64,000 nt of DNA from Candidatus Mediterraneibacter guildfordensis (GCA_019112735.1 DXIS01000022.1:1-64000); one strand, 5' to 3'. Shown: positions 41,646 through 53,042, numbered from the stretch's first letter. Notes: generated by a model not told the origin, from the sequence alone. Numbers and translations: made by a program.

Positions 41646-43205
41646 TTACCTCCTCCAGTACTTCTCATCAATCATCCTGAGACTCAGCGCTTCCCGGAGA
41701 TGGTTCTCACGGATCCGCTCTTCCCCGTCAAGATCCGCGATGGTCCGCGCCGTTCTTAAGATCCGGTGATATCCTCTCGCGGTCAGCTCCATCTGCGAAA
41801 ACGCCCGCTCCATCAGCTTCTTCTCCCTGTTGCCGAGTACACAGTACCGCTTCAGATCTTCTGTCCGAAGCGCGGCATTATTCCGAATGCCTTCCTTCTC
41901 ATACCGTTTTTTCTGGATCGCCCGCACCCGGACCACCCGTTTTCTGATCTCAGACGAGCTTTCCTGACGCGCCGTTCCCGTAAGGCTTCCAAATCCGATC
42001 CGCGGCGCTTCCACGCACAGATCGATGCGATCCAGAAAGGGACGGCTGATCCTGCCCAGATACATCTGGATCTGGGACGGTGTGCACCTGCATTTTGACA
42101 GATCCGGATAATTCCCGCAGGGGCACGGATTCATGGCCGCCACCAGCATAAAATCCGCCGGGAACCGATAGGTCCCGTGCGTCCGCGAAAGCCGGATCTC
42201 CCGGTTCTCCAGCGGCTGCCGCAATACTTCCAGCACACTCCGGTTAAACTCCGGCAGCTCGTCCAGAAACAGGATCCCGCCGTGCGCCAGGCTGATCTCC
42301 CCCGGCCGCGGCACCGTCCCGCCGCCGATCAGCGCCGCCCGGGTCGCCGTGTGGTGCACTTCCCGGAAGGGTCTCTGCCGGATCAGCGGCGCTTCCGGAT
42401 CCACCAGGCCGAGTACGCTGTATATCCTGGTGATCTCCAGGCTTTCTTCCTCATCAGGAGGCGGAAGGATCCCGGCCATACACCGGGCCGTCATGGATTT
42501 CCCGCTCCCCGGCGGCCCGATCATGAGCAGATTGTGGCCGCCCGCGACCGCGATCTCCGCCGCCCGCCTTACATTTTCCTGCCCCTGAAGCTCCGCAAAA
42601 TCCGGGATCCGGTCTTCCCCGGTCCGCTCCACTTCACATTTCTTCTCCAAACTCTCTTTTCGCTGTTTTGCACAGGGCTTTCCCTGCAGCAGGGCCGCCG
42701 CTTCCTTCAGGCTGCTCACCCCGATGATCTCCATGCCTTTCACCAGCCTGCCTTCCCCGGCATTTTCTTCAGGTATGATACACCGCCTGATCCCCTGCCT
42801 GGCGGCCTCCATGACCATCGGAAGGATTCCCGGCACCTTCCCCACACTGCCGTTCAGCCCCAGCTCGCCGATCATCAGACAGTCCTTCGCGGATCCCGGC
42901 GGGATCTGTCCAAGCGCCGTAAGGATCGCCGCCGCGATCGGCAGATCAAAGGACGCCCCGCGCTTTCTCACCGTGGCGGGTGACAGATTGACCACGGTGC
43001 GCTTCGGCGGATATTCATAGCCTGAATTGCGGATCGCCGTGCGCACGCGCTCCCCGGCTTCCCGTACCTCCGATGAAAGATACCCGACCATGTGGAACAC
43101 GGGCAGCCCGTTCGACACGTCCGCCTCCACACGGATCAGTTCTGCCTGCAGTCCGTCTACGGCGGCAGATAAAATTGAACTGAAACTCATTACACTCCTT
43201 TCCAT
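41646..43205 (-). CDS. YifB/ComM family Mg-chelatase-like ATPase
   Basis: GGHNLLMIGPPGSGKSMTARCMAGILPP; MNPCPCGNYPD; C-terminal YHRILRTARTIADLDG. Confidence 0.95.
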   Translation of the reverse strand: MERSVMSFSSILSAAVDGLQAELIRVEADVSNGLPVFHMVGYLSSEVREAGERVRTAIRNSGYEYPPKRTVVNLSPATVRKRGASFDLPIAAAILTALGQIPPGSAKDCLMIGELGLNGSVGKVPGILPMVMEAARQGIRRCIIPEENAGEGRLVKGMEIIGVSSLKEAAALLQGKPCAKQRKESLEKKCEVERTGEDRIPDFAELQGQENVRRAAEIAVAGGHNLLMIGPPGSGKSMTARCMAGILPPPDEEESLEITRIYSVLGLVDPEAPLIRQRPFREVHHTATRAALIGGGTVPRPGEISLAHGGILFLDELPEFNRSVLEVLRQPLENREIRLSRTHGTYRFPADFMLVAAMNPCPCGNYPDLSKCRCTPSQIQMYLGRISRPFLDRIDLCVEAPRIGFGSLTGTARQESSSEIRKRVVRVRAIQKKRYEKEGIRNNAALRTEDLKRYCVLGNREKKLMERAFSQMELTARGYHRILRTARTIADLDGEERIRENHLREALSLRMIDEKYWRR

Positions 43206-43442
43206 TCAAGAAATCCGAAAACACCACAAACATAAATGAAATCCCGGCCGATCCGGCCAGACTCCGCACACGGCACAAACGCCGCTGCAGAAAGATTACC
43301 GAAAGAAGATTCCTTCGGGAATGTATGAATATCATAGAGCACGAAACCGCTTCTGTCAATACCGGTTTTCCTTTCATGTGGAAAAGCACAATCCACCGGC
43401 TCCGCTCATAAAATAGAATCAAACGCGCTAAGAGGTGCCGCT

Positions 43443-44069
43443 GTGAAATCATTTCCCAATCCACTCACTCCCCCGGAAGAAAAGTATTACATCCAGAAAT
43501 ACACGGAGGGCAGCCTCGAAGCAAAACACATCCTGATCGAACGGAATCTGCGGCTCGTAGCCCATGTCATGAAAAAATATCAGAACCTCGACGAAGACCC
43601 GGAGGACCTGCTCTCCATCGGAACGATCGGCCTCATCAAAGCGGTCACGACCTTCAACCCCGGCAAAGGAAACCGGCTGGCCGCCTACGCATCGCGCTGC
43701 ATCGAAAACGAAATCCTCATGCACTTCCGTTCCCGGAAGAAATCCGCAAAGGAAATCTCCCTCTACGAACCCATCGGCACCGACCGGGAGGGCAACGAGA
43801 TCCGGCTCTACGACATCATCGAAGCCGACGAATGCGACATTCCCGAAAAGATCGACCTCAGGGAAAACATCCAGAAACTCTATGAAAAAGTAGAAAGCGG
43901 GCTTTCTCAGAGAGAAAAGCTCGTTTTAAAAATGCGTTACGGTTTGTATAACAGCGAAGAATACACACAGCGGGAAATCGCAAGGCAGCTTGGGATCTCC
44001 CGCTCTTACGTCTCACGGATCGAGAAGAGTGCAGTTGAAAAACTAAGAGTTCATTTCGAAGAAGAATGA
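43443..44069 (+). CDS. sigK: RNA polymerase sporulation sigma factor, SigK-like, uninterrupted
   Basis: ILIERNLRLVAHVMKKYQN...DLLSIGTIGLIKAV...REIARQLGISRSYVSRIEKSAVEKLR. Confidence 0.88.
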   Translation: MKSFPNPLTPPEEKYYIQKYTEGSLEAKHILIERNLRLVAHVMKKYQNLDEDPEDLLSIGTIGLIKAVTTFNPGKGNRLAAYASRCIENEILMHFRSRKKSAKEISLYEPIGTDREGNEIRLYDIIEADECDIPEKIDLRENIQKLYEKVESGLSQREKLVLKMRYGLYNSEEYTQREIARQLGISRSYVSRIEKSAVEKLRVHFEEE

Positions 44070-44132
44070 AAATTCGTGTTTGTTTAATAGATGCCGCTGC
44101 AGCAGAAAAAAATATAAAAATCAAACAATACA

Positions 44133-44319
44133 CGCAGAAAAAGAGGATACTGCAATGCTGTGCCGACCCGCTTTACCTCATCCCCTCGAATCCATGTAAC
44201 GCGATATTAAAATACTCGTCCATTGGAACTCGCATTTTAACACCGCTAACATGGAGAACGAGGTGTATTCGGAACGCTCCATGTCGATGCACAGCTTATG
44301 CAGTATCCTCTTTTTCCGC
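44133..44319. repeat. Long imperfect palindrome 1 (about 187 bp) between sigK and pckA
   Basis: GCAGAAAAAGAGGATACTGCA / TGCAGTATCCTCTTTTTCCGC outer arms; CTCGAATCCATGTAACGCGATATTAAAAT / ATTTTAACACCGCTAACATGGAGAACGAG inner arms. Confidence 0.75.
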
Positions 44320-44387
44320 TGTCTCATCCGATCATTAATCCTTTCTTCTGCCACAGCTCCATCCTTCAACAAACACTCATACTAGCC

Positions 44388-44685
44388 AGAAGAAATCCGA
44401 TGCATACCGCCACTTTGATGCACCTTTCGGAACAGGCGGGATGTAATGCGGACGGCGACTGTGCAGGGGTATTAGAGATAGTTCAAGCCTGTGATGCGGT
44501 GTCAGTCAGGAAAAGGAAGTTGTCTGAGTAAAACGAGTTCTTCCTTTTCCTGACTGTTTTTAGCCGTATCACAGGCTTGCTATTATCTCTTATGCCCTGT
44601 AACCGGAGCCGGAAGCATTACACTCCCGCCTGTTCCGGATACGTGAGTCAATCTGCTGTATCCGTCTGAATTTCTGATACGTCTG
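44388..44685. repeat. Long imperfect palindrome 2 (about 200-300 bp) between sigK and pckA
   Basis: AGTCAGGAAAAGGAAG (44504-44519)/CTTCCTTTTCCTGACT (44540-44555); CAAGCCTGTGAT/ATCACAGGCTTG; GGAACAGGCGGGATGTAATGC/GCATTACACTCCCGCCTGTTCC (core 44429-44636). Confidence 0.88.
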
Positions 44686-44692
44686 TATCTTA

Positions 44693-46297
44693 TTATGCCT
44701 GCGGACCAGCTGCAACGAGTGCTTTACCAAGTTCGTTGCTCTCGTATTTCTTGAAGTTCTTAACGAATCTTGCAGCCAGATCGTCTGCCTTAGCCTCCCA
44801 CTCGGAAGCGTCTGCATATGTATCTCTCGGGTCAAGGATCGCCGGATCAACTCCTGGAAGCTCTGTCGGAACTTCGAAGTTGAAGTGCGGGATCGTCTTT
44901 GTCGGTGCGTCAAGGATCGCTCCGCTTAAGATCGCGTCGATGATACCACGTGTATCTTTGATGGAGATACGTTTTCCTGTTCCGTTCCATCCTGTATTTA
45001 CGAGGTATGCTTTTGCTCCGCTCTCTTTCATTCTCTTAACGAGCTCCTCAGCATATTTTGTCGGATGAAGCTCAAGGAATGCCTGTCCGAAGCATGCGGA
45101 GAATGTCGGTGTCGGCTCTGTGATGCCGCGCTCTGTACCGGCAAGTTTTGCTGTGAAGCCTGACAGGAAGTAGTACTCTGTCTGCTCCGGTGTAAGTACA
45201 GATACCGGCGGAAGTACGCCGAATGCATCAGCTGACAGGAAGATTACGTTCTTCGCTGCCGGAGCTGCGGATACCGGACGAACGATCTTCTCGATGTGGC
45301 CGATCGGGTAGGATACACGTGTATTCTCTGTCACACTCTTATCTGTAAAGTCGATCTTTCCTTCTGCGTCAAGTGTTACGTTCTCAAGAAGTGCGTTTCT
45401 CTTGATCGCGTTGTAGATATCCGGCTCGGACTCTTTGTCAAGGTCGATAACCTTCGCGTAGCATCCGCCCTCGAAGTTGAAGATACCGTTGTCATCCCAG
45501 CCGTGCTCGTCATCACCGATGAGGAGTCTCTTCGGGTCTGTTGAAAGTGTTGTCTTACCTGTTCCGGAAAGTCCGAAGAAGATTGCTGTATTCTCGCCGT
45601 TCATGTCTGTGTTTGCTGAGCAGTGCATGGAAGCGATGCCCTTGAGCGGCAGGTAGTAGTTCATCATGGAGAACATACCTTTCTTCATCTCTCCGCCGTA
45701 CCATGTGTTCGCGATCACCTGCTCGCGGCTTGTGATGTTGAACATAACCGCTGTCTCAGATCTCAGGCCAAGCTCTTTGTAGTTCTCTACTTTTGCCTTG
45801 GAAGCGTTGTAAACAACGAAGTCCGGTACGAAGTTCTCAAGCTCTTCTGCTGTCGGACGGATGAACATGTTCGTTACGAAGTGTGCCTGCCATGCAACTT
45901 CCACGATGAAACGGATCGCCATACGTGTGTCTTTGTTAGCGCCGCAGAATGCGTCAACAACGAACAGTCTCTTGTTGGAGAGTGTTTTGATCGCAAGGTC
46001 TTTTACTGAATCCCAAGCTTCTTTTGTTGCAGGATGGTTGTCGTTCGGATATTCCTCAGTTGTCCACCATACAGTGTCTTTGGAATTCTCATCCATAACG
46101 ATATATTTATCTTTCGGTGAACGACCGGTGTAGATACCTGTCATAACGTTAACTGCACCGAGCTCACTCTCCTGACCCTTGTCAAAGCCTTCAAGATTCG
46201 GGTTTGTCTCCTCCTCGAATAACATCTCATAGGAAGGATTGTGAACGATTTCCGTAGTTCCTGTAATGCCATACTGAGTTAAATCAATATTTGCCAT
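44693..46297 (-). CDS. pckA: Phosphoenolpyruvate carboxykinase (ATP)
   Basis: [43 protein letters not shown]. Confidence 0.97.
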   Translation of the reverse strand: MANIDLTQYGITGTTEIVHNPSYEMLFEEETNPNLEGFDKGQESELGAVNVMTGIYTGRSPKDKYIVMDENSKDTVWWTTEEYPNDNHPATKEAWDSVKDLAIKTLSNKRLFVVDAFCGANKDTRMAIRFIVEVAWQAHFVTNMFIRPTAEELENFVPDFVVYNASKAKVENYKELGLRSETAVMFNITSREQVIANTWYGGEMKKGMFSMMNYYLPLKGIASMHCSANTDMNGENTAIFFGLSGTGKTTLSTDPKRLLIGDDEHGWDDNGIFNFEGGCYAKVIDLDKESEPDIYNAIKRNALLENVTLDAEGKIDFTDKSVTENTRVSYPIGHIEKIVRPVSAAPAAKNVIFLSADAFGVLPPVSVLTPEQTEYYFLSGFTAKLAGTERGITEPTPTFSACFGQAFLELHPTKYAEELVKRMKESGAKAYLVNTGWNGTGKRISIKDTRGIIDAILSGAILDAPTKTIPHFNFEVPTELPGVDPAILDPRDTYADASEWEAKADDLAARFVKNFKKYESNELGKALVAAGPQA

Positions 46298-46491
46298 ACC
46301 TCTTCTACCTCTCTCTTTCTATAAATCTTCTTTGGGCTCTATCGCAATCCCAATTGAACTCATTATACCTAAGAACGATTGAAAAATCAATAACAATCTT
46401 ATTAATTTTCAACTTTTTTATGAAAGAATACCTGTTTTATAATTCATTTATTTTCTTACATGCCCTGTTTCTCTCGGTTTAAGCGCATAAT

Positions 46492-46526
46492 AAATGCAGG
46501 ATTATATTTCAAATCCTGCATTTTAT
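46492..46526 (-). terminator. Probable terminator downstream of cdd
   Basis: AAATGCAGGATT...AATCCTGCATTT stem-loop. Confidence 0.65.
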
Positions 46527-46556
46527 AAATGATTAATATTTTTTTAACAAAGTTGG

Positions 46557-46958
46557 TCAGAACATTTCCGGCAGGAGTTCCGCCAGTGTGTATGTTTTGT
46601 ACTCCTCTTCCGACCTGGCACAGATGATCTCAAATGCATCAGGCGCACAGAATTCCGCCATTACCTGACGGCAGACGCCGCAAGGATAGCACCAGACTGT
46701 CTCATTCTCCCCGCCTGTAATGGCGATGGCGGCGAATTCGCGTTTCCCTTCTGAAACCGCTTTGAAAAACGCCGTCCGCTCCGCGCAGTTGGTCGGACCG
46801 TAGGCGCGGTTCTCGATATTACAGCCGGTATAGACGCTTCCGTCACTGCACAGAAGCGCCGCGCCCACCCGGAAATGTGAGTAGGGGCTGTATGAATTTT
46901 CCCTTGCAGCCAGCGCCTTCTCGATCAGTTCCCGGCGCTGTGTTCCGGATACTTTCAT
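46557..46958 (-). CDS. cdd: Cytidine deaminase
   Basis: YSPYSHFRVGAALL, NCAERTAFFKAVSEG, PCGVCRQVMAEF. Confidence 0.94.
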   Translation of the reverse strand: MKVSGTQRRELIEKALAARENSYSPYSHFRVGAALLCSDGSVYTGCNIENRAYGPTNCAERTAFFKAVSEGKREFAAIAITGGENETVWCYPCGVCRQVMAEFCAPDAFEIICARSEEEYKTYTLAELLPEMF

Positions 46959-46990
46959 TCTGTTTTGCTCCTTTGCCTGTCAACACATTC

Positions 46991-47350
46991 TCAGAAATAT
47001 TCCCGTTTCAGTTTCGTTGTGTATACCGCAAATGCCACGAGCACGATGAAGAAGATCACCATACCGGCCGTATCCGCGACCGGCATCGGATATGCATAGC
47101 AGTGGATCACGTCGAGCACGCCGTAGGCAAGCGCTACAATCCCGAGCCCGAGAAGCGCCGGGGAAACCTTCCTGATATATTCATCCTTATTCTTGCACTT
47201 CTTATACATAAAATCCTTGCCGAGAAGTATTGTGGCATTGATATCACCGGTCGTTTTCATCTTGTAAAACCAGTACAGTGCATACACGCCGCAGGCGCAG
47301 ACAATGATGCCGATAATGCCCCACATGCTGTTTATATTTTCCATATCCAT
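46991..47350 (-). CDS. Small membrane protein, possibly DUF3784-like
   Basis: Three predicted TM segments; family name is tentative. Confidence 0.6.
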   Translation of the reverse strand: MDMENINSMWGIIGIIVCACGVYALYWFYKMKTTGDINATILLGKDFMYKKCKNKDEYIRKVSPALLGLGIVALAYGVLDVIHCYAYPMPVADTAGMVIFFIVLVAFAVYTTKLKREYF

Positions 47351-47362
47351 CGCTTTATCTCC

Positions 47363-48850
47363 TTACACTCCAAGAATCTCTCTGACCGCCAGCTTCATTT
47401 CACCGGCATCACACTCTCTCGTGTGACGGATGTCGGCGCTGCGGATCTCTTCGATCGCATTGGGGATATCCGTGCCGGAAATGCGGCTCAGTTCGTCCAC
47501 CAGGTCGAACTCGTCCGCGGATGCATATTTTTCATCGATCGCTGTCATAACGCTGTGGATGAATTTGTACGGGCTTGCAGTCGATGCCACCAGGCATTTC
47601 CTGTCGTCGCCGCTCTCCTTCCGGTACTGCGCACATACATAAGCTGCTACAGCCGTATGAGTATCCATCACATATCCGGTCTTTGCGAATGTATCGTGGA
47701 TCGCTTCTTTCGTTTCCTCCTCGGTGGCAAAACCGCCCTCGAAATCTGCCAGGCGTTCCCGCATTTCCGGCGTGATCTCATAGGATCCCTTTTCTCTGAG
47801 CTGCGCCATCAGGTCAGCGGTCTTTTCCGCATCCTGTCCGGCGATCGTGTAAATCAGGCGCTCCAGGTTGCTGGAAATCAGGATGTCCATGGATGGGGAA
47901 GACGTGAGGATGAACTCACGATTCTTATCGTATACACCCGTGCGGAAGAAATCAAAAAGCACTTTGTTTTCGTTGGATGCACAGATCAGCTTCGCGATCG
48001 GCACGCCCATCTGCTTCGCATAATATGCCGCCAGGATGTTGCCGAAGTTTCCGGTCGGAACCGTCACATTGATGGCTTCCCCGGATGTGATCTCTTTATT
48101 TTCCAGAAGCTTTGCATACGCATATACATAGTAAACCACCTGGGGAACGAGACGCCCGATATTGATGGAGTTTGCCGATGAGAACTGATAGCCCGCATCC
48201 GCAAGCTCTTTTGCAAACCCGGCATCTTCGAAGATCTCTTTCACGCCGCTCTGGGCATTGTCGAAGTTTCCGTGGATGGCCACTACTGAAGTGTTTTCCC
48301 CTTTCTGAGTCACCATCTGCAGCTCCTGCACCCGGCTTACGCCGCCCTTCGGATAGAAGACGATGATCTTCGTCCCCGGCACATCCGCGAATCCGGCCAG
48401 GGCCGCCTTGCCCGTGTCGCCGGACGTGGCGGTCAGGATCACGATCTCATTGGTCACATGATTCTTCTTCGCCGCCGTTGTCAGCAGGTGCGGCAGGATG
48501 GAAAGAGCCATATCCTTAAAGGCGATGGTCGCGCCGTGGAACAGTTCCAGATGATAGGTGTCCTCCACCTTCACCAGCGGGGCGATCACTTCCGTATCAA
48601 ACTTGGAATCATAGGCGCTATCGATGCAGTGCTTCAGTTCTTCTTCTGTAAAATCCGTCAGGAACTGCTTCATGACCGCATAGGCTGTCTCCTGATAGCT
48701 CATCCCCTTAAGCTGGTCCATGGTCACATCAAGCTTCGGGATCCGCTCCGGGACGAACAGGCCGCCGTCCGCCGCAAGTCCTTTCAGGATCGCCTCGGAT
48801 GCAGTCACCGCAATGTCAGAGTTTCTTGTGCTGTTATACAGTAGATTCAT
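47363..48850 (-). CDS. thrC: Threonine synthase
   Basis: MNLLYNSTRNSDIAVTASEAILKGLAADGGLFVPE; HGATIAFKDMALSIL. Confidence 0.95.
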   Translation of the reverse strand: MNLLYNSTRNSDIAVTASEAILKGLAADGGLFVPERIPKLDVTMDQLKGMSYQETAYAVMKQFLTDFTEEELKHCIDSAYDSKFDTEVIAPLVKVEDTYHLELFHGATIAFKDMALSILPHLLTTAAKKNHVTNEIVILTATSGDTGKAALAGFADVPGTKIIVFYPKGGVSRVQELQMVTQKGENTSVVAIHGNFDNAQSGVKEIFEDAGFAKELADAGYQFSSANSINIGRLVPQVVYYVYAYAKLLENKEITSGEAINVTVPTGNFGNILAAYYAKQMGVPIAKLICASNENKVLFDFFRTGVYDKNREFILTSSPSMDILISSNLERLIYTIAGQDAEKTADLMAQLREKGSYEITPEMRERLADFEGGFATEEETKEAIHDTFAKTGYVMDTHTAVAAYVCAQYRKESGDDRKCLVASTASPYKFIHSVMTAIDEKYASADEFDLVDELSRISGTDIPNAIEEIRSADIRHTRECDAGEMKLAVREILGV

Positions 48851-48869
48851 CTTCTCAACCTCTTCATTT

Positions 48870-50144
48870 CTATCGTTTGGAAATTATGATCGCTCCGATG
48901 CCGCATACCGCCATCAGGATCGGATAGATCAGGTACGGCATCATATCAAAGGGTGTCAGCCCGGTAAGCGTCGCCGCCGAGAGGAGCTGCGCTCCGTACG
49001 GGATCAGGCCCTGTCCCACGGAAGTAAACATATCAAGCAGGGATGCGGACCGTTTCGGCTCCACCCCGAACTCGTCACAGATCTCTTTCGCGATCGGTCC
49101 GGACATGACAATGGCCACCGTATTGTTCGCCGTACAGAGATCCACCAGCAGCGCCAGCGCCGCGATGCCTGCCTGGGCGCCCCGTTTCCCACGGATCCGG
49201 CTCTTGATCAGATCCAGGATGAACTGGATGCCGCCGTTCGCCCGGACAAGGGATACGATGCACGCCACGATGATCGAGATCACCGTGATATCATACATAG
49301 ACGTAACGCCGTCGCCCATCACCGTAAACATCTCCGAAACGGTAATGGTCCCTGTCCATACCCCGACCACGATCGACAGGACGGTTCCCGCGATCAGCAC
49401 CAGGAACACATTGATCCCGATCAAAGCCCCGATCAGAACGACCAGATAGGGGATGACCTGGAACAGGTTATACTCGCCGCTGGCGATATTGTAGCTCATG
49501 TCCCTGGTAACGAACCAGAAGAAAACGATGGTGATCACTGCAGCCGGAAGGACGATCAGGAAGTTCGCCTTGAACTTGTCCTTCATCTCGCAGCCCTGTG
49601 TCTTGACCGCCGCGATCGTCGTATCTGAGATCATGGACAGATTGTCTCCGAACATGGCACCGCAGACAACCGCCGCGATACAGATCGCCATCGGAAATCC
49701 CGCTTCATCACTGACGCCCACTGCGATCGGAGCCAGCGCCGCGATCGTTCCCATGGATGTTCCCATGGATACCGAGATAAAACAGCTGATGATAAAGAGC
49801 CCCGCCACGATAAAGTGGGCCGGGATCAGCGACAGTCCCAGATTAACGGTGCTGTCCACGCCTCCGGCTGCCGTAACGGCTCCGGAAAACGCGCCCGCAC
49901 AGAGAAAAATGAGGCTCATGGTAATAATATTTTCCTCGCCCACCCCCTGTGCGATGATCTTTACTTTCTCGTCAAAACTTACTTTCCGGTTCTGCAGGAA
50001 CGCCACAAACAACGCGATCAGGAATGCCACGATGGCAGGCATCGCGTAAAAATCCTGAAAAATGATCCCTGCGCCCAGAAAGATAACGAGGAATACACCG
50101 ATCGGCAGGAGCGCCGACAGTTTCCCCTGATTCTGATTTTCCAT
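48870..50144 (-). CDS. Na+/H+ antiporter NhaC family protein
   Basis: Polytopic; MFGDNLSMISDTTIAAVKTQGCEMKDKFKAN. Confidence 0.9.
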   Translation of the reverse strand: MENQNQGKLSALLPIGVFLVIFLGAGIIFQDFYAMPAIVAFLIALFVAFLQNRKVSFDEKVKIIAQGVGEENIITMSLIFLCAGAFSGAVTAAGGVDSTVNLGLSLIPAHFIVAGLFIISCFISVSMGTSMGTIAALAPIAVGVSDEAGFPMAICIAAVVCGAMFGDNLSMISDTTIAAVKTQGCEMKDKFKANFLIVLPAAVITIVFFWFVTRDMSYNIASGEYNLFQVIPYLVVLIGALIGINVFLVLIAGTVLSIVVGVWTGTITVSEMFTVMGDGVTSMYDITVISIIVACIVSLVRANGGIQFILDLIKSRIRGKRGAQAGIAALALLVDLCTANNTVAIVMSGPIAKEICDEFGVEPKRSASLLDMFTSVGQGLIPYGAQLLSAATLTGLTPFDMMPYLIYPILMAVCGIGAIIISKR

Positions 50145-50170
50145 AACTTCTTCCTTTAATAACTTTCTTA

Positions 50171-50665
50171 TTAGTTTTTCTTTTTATTGTTCGTATAATT
50201 CACAAGCCCGCCTGCGGCGATCAGCTTCTGCATGAATTCCGGAAACGCCTGCCCCTGGTACTCCGTGCCTTTTGTGCGGTCATAGATCTTCCCGCTGTCG
50301 AAATCCACTTCCACCTCATCGCCGGCCTCGATATTCTGCGCCGCCTCCGGGCACTCGATGATCGGAAGACCGATGTTGATCGCGTTCCGGTAGAAAATGC
50401 GCGCAAATGTCTCTGCAATGATGCAGCTTACGCCCGCCGTCTTCAGACAGAGCGGCGCATGCTCTCTGGAAGAGCCGCAGCCGAAGTTCTTATTGGCAAC
50501 GATCATGTCGCCCGGCTGGACCTTCTTCGCAAAATCCGGATCGATATCCACCATGGCATGGCTTGCCAGCTCCTGCGCATCGAAAGAATTCAGATATCTT
50601 GCCGGGATGATCACGTCTGTATCCACATTGTCCCCATATTTAAAAACATGTCCTTTTGCTCTCAT
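50171..50665 (-). CDS. leuD: 3-isopropylmalate dehydratase small subunit
   Basis: [44 protein letters not shown]. Confidence 0.93.
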   Translation of the reverse strand: MRAKGHVFKYGDNVDTDVIIPARYLNSFDAQELASHAMVDIDPDFAKKVQPGDMIVANKNFGCGSSREHAPLCLKTAGVSCIIAETFARIFYRNAINIGLPIIECPEAAQNIEAGDEVEVDFDSGKIYDRTKGTEYQGQAFPEFMQKLIAAGGLVNYTNNKKKN

Positions 50666-51939
50666 TACAGGTCACCCACTTTCTCAGGATTTGCGATATA
50701 ACCGGCGATGGCGCTGGCTGCCGCCACCTCGGGAGACGCAAGATAGATCAGGGAATCCACATGGCCCATGCGGCCCACGAAATTGCGGTTTGTCGTGGAA
50801 ACACATTTCTCTCCTGCCGCCATAACACCCATGTGGCCGCCCATGCACGGTCCGCAGCTCGGCGTATTCACCGCGCAGCCCGCGTCAACGAAGATCTCCA
50901 GCAGACCTTCTTCAATACACTGTTTATAAATCTTCTGCGTCGCTGGAACCACCATCACACGCACATCCGGATGAACCGTATGACCTTTCAGGATCGCGGC
51001 CGCCTTGCGCATATCCTCCATCCGGCCGTTGGTGCAGGATCCGATCACTACCTGGTCGATCTTGATCGGCTCCATCGCCTCCACCTCGTCGATGGTCTTC
51101 GCATTGCCCGGAAGATGCGGGAATGCCACGGTCGGGCGGACCTCAGACAGGTCTACCGTGATCACGTCATCATATTTCGCATCCTCATCCGCCTCGTAGA
51201 TCGTGTACGGCTTCTTCGAATGCTCCTGAATGTATGCAAGCGCCTGGTCATCCACCGGGAAGATGCCATTCTTCGCGCCCGCCTCGATCGCCATATTCGC
51301 CATCGTAAAGCGGTCGTCCATGGACAGGCTGGCAATGCCGTCCCCTGTGAATTCCATGGATTTGTACAGCGCGCCGTCCACACCGATGAGCCCGATGATA
51401 TGGATAATGATATCCTTGCCGCTGACATATTTTGACGGTCTGCCCGTCAGCACAAACTTAATGGCGCTTGGTACTTTAAACCATATCTCCCCGGTCGCCA
51501 TACCGGTCGCCACGTCCGTCGTACCCATGCCTGTCGAAAACGCGCCCAGCGCACCGTATGTACAGGTGTGGGAATCCGCGCCGATAATGCACTCCCCGGC
51601 CGTCACCACGCCGGCCTCCGGCAGGATCGCATGCTCCACGCCGGACTTGCCCTGCTCGAAATACCAGGTCAGCCCCTGCTCCTTCGCGTACTCGCGGATG
51701 GCCTTGGAGTTCTCCGCGGATTTGATATCCTTGTTCGGTGTAAAATGATCCGGAACAAATACCACTTTATCCTTATCAAACACATGATCCGACATCTGCT
51801 TAATGATCGGCAGCGCCATCGGCCCTGTAATATCATTCGCCATGACGACATCAAGCTTCGCCTCGATCAGCTGGCCCGCTTCCACGTGGTCAAGTCCCGC
51901 ATGGGCCGCCAGGATCTTCTGCGTCATAGTCATTCCCAT
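50665..51939 (-). CDS. leuC: 3-isopropylmalate dehydratase large subunit
   Basis: [42 protein letters not shown]; start trimmed to [10 protein letters not shown]. Confidence 0.93.
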   Translation of the reverse strand: MGMTMTQKILAAHAGLDHVEAGQLIEAKLDVVMANDITGPMALPIIKQMSDHVFDKDKVVFVPDHFTPNKDIKSAENSKAIREYAKEQGLTWYFEQGKSGVEHAILPEAGVVTAGECIIGADSHTCTYGALGAFSTGMGTTDVATGMATGEIWFKVPSAIKFVLTGRPSKYVSGKDIIIHIIGLIGVDGALYKSMEFTGDGIASLSMDDRFTMANMAIEAGAKNGIFPVDDQALAYIQEHSKKPYTIYEADEDAKYDDVITVDLSEVRPTVAFPHLPGNAKTIDEVEAMEPIKIDQVVIGSCTNGRMEDMRKAAAILKGHTVHPDVRVMVVPATQKIYKQCIEEGLLEIFVDAGCAVNTPSCGPCMGGHMGVMAAGEKCVSTTNRNFVGRMGHVDSLIYLASPEVAAASAIAGYIANPEKVGDL

Positions 51940-51956
51940 AATGATCAGCCTCCTTT

Positions 51957-53042
51957 TTATTTCTTCGCGATGTATCCCTTCGCTGTCAGCGCCTCTGCGC
52001 ACAGTACCGCGCCGCCTGCCGCGCCCCTTACGGTGTTGTGTGACAGGCCGATAAATTTGAAGTCATACATGCTGTCTTCTCTCAGACGTCCGATGGATAC
52101 GCCCATGCCATTCTCGTAATCCACATCCATCGTTACCTGCGGACGGTTGTCCTCCTCCAGATACTGGATGAACTGCTTCGGCGCGCTCGGAAGCTCTGCC
52201 TCCTGCGGGAATCCTTTGAAGTTCACAAGTTTCTCGATAAGCTGCTCTTTCGTCGGTTTCTTCTCGAAGTTGATGAATACTGCTGCCGTATGGCCGTTGA
52301 GGACCGGCACGCGCACGCACTGGCAGGTGATCTTCGGCAGTTCGGCCTTCACGATCTGTCCGTTCTCTACTTTGCCAAGCACACGCAGCGGCTCCTGCTC
52401 GCTCTTCTCTTCCTCTCCGCCGATGAACGGGATGATATTTCCAACCATTTCCGGCCAGTCTTTGAATGTCTTGCCGGCTCCGGAGATTGCCTGATAGGTC
52501 GTTACCACGAGTTCTTTCGGGCCGAATTCTTTCCATGCAGCCAGGCACGGCGCATAGCTCTGGATGGAGCAGTTCGGTTTTACCGCGATGAATCCGCGGG
52601 TCGTTCCGAGACGTTTCTTCTGATCCGGGATCACATCGAAATGATCCGCGTTGATCTCCGGCACGACCATCGGCACATCCGGCGTCCAACGGTGCGCGCT
52701 GTTGTTGGATACGACCGGCGTCTCTGTTTTCGCGTACTCTTCCTCGATGGCTTTGATCTCATCCTTGCTCATGTCAACCGCGCTGAAAACAAAGTCAACA
52801 GTGGATGCCACATGCTCCACGTCATTTACATTGAGAACCACCAGGTTCTTCACAGCCTCCGGCATCGGCGTGTCCATTTTCCAGCGTCCGCCTACTGCCT
52901 CCTCATAAGTCTTGCCTGCGGAACGGGGGCTTGCCGCCACCGTCACCACCTCAAACCACGGGTGGTTCTCCAGCAGAGAGATAAATCTCTGACCTACCAT
53001 ACCTGTTGCTCCCAGAATACCTACTCTTAATTTCTGATCCAT
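51957..53042 (-). CDS. asd: Aspartate-semialdehyde dehydrogenase
   Basis: [50 protein letters not shown]. Confidence 0.94.
   Translation of the reverse strand: MDQKLRVGILGATGMVGQRFISLLENHPWFEVVTVAASPRSAGKTYEEAVGGRWKMDTPMPEAVKNLVVLNVNDVEHVASTVDFVFSAVDMSKDEIKAIEEEYAKTETPVVSNNSAHRWTPDVPMVVPEINADHFDVIPDQKKRLGTTRGFIAVKPNCSIQSYAPCLAAWKEFGPKELVVTTYQAISGAGKTFKDWPEMVGNIIPFIGGEEEKSEQEPLRVLGKVENGQIVKAELPKITCQCVRVPVLNGHTAAVFINFEKKPTKEQLIEKLVNFKGFPQEAELPSAPKQFIQYLEEDNRPQVTMDVDYENGMGVSIGRLREDSMYDFKFIGLSHNTVRGAAGGAVLCAEALTAKGYIAKK

Noticed and set aside
44066-44531. Small ORFs in the sigK-pckA gap as genes
   Set aside because: They coincide with the palindrome arms, lack clear ribosome sites, and read differently on each arm.
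43443-44700. Possible skin-element or integrase footprint at sigK
   Set aside because: sigK is continuous and no recombinase is present; the downstream palindromes have no visible recombinase gene.
46877-48181. 434-aa plus-strand ORF opposite cdd/thrC
   Set aside because: Antisense to three supported genes; no motif.
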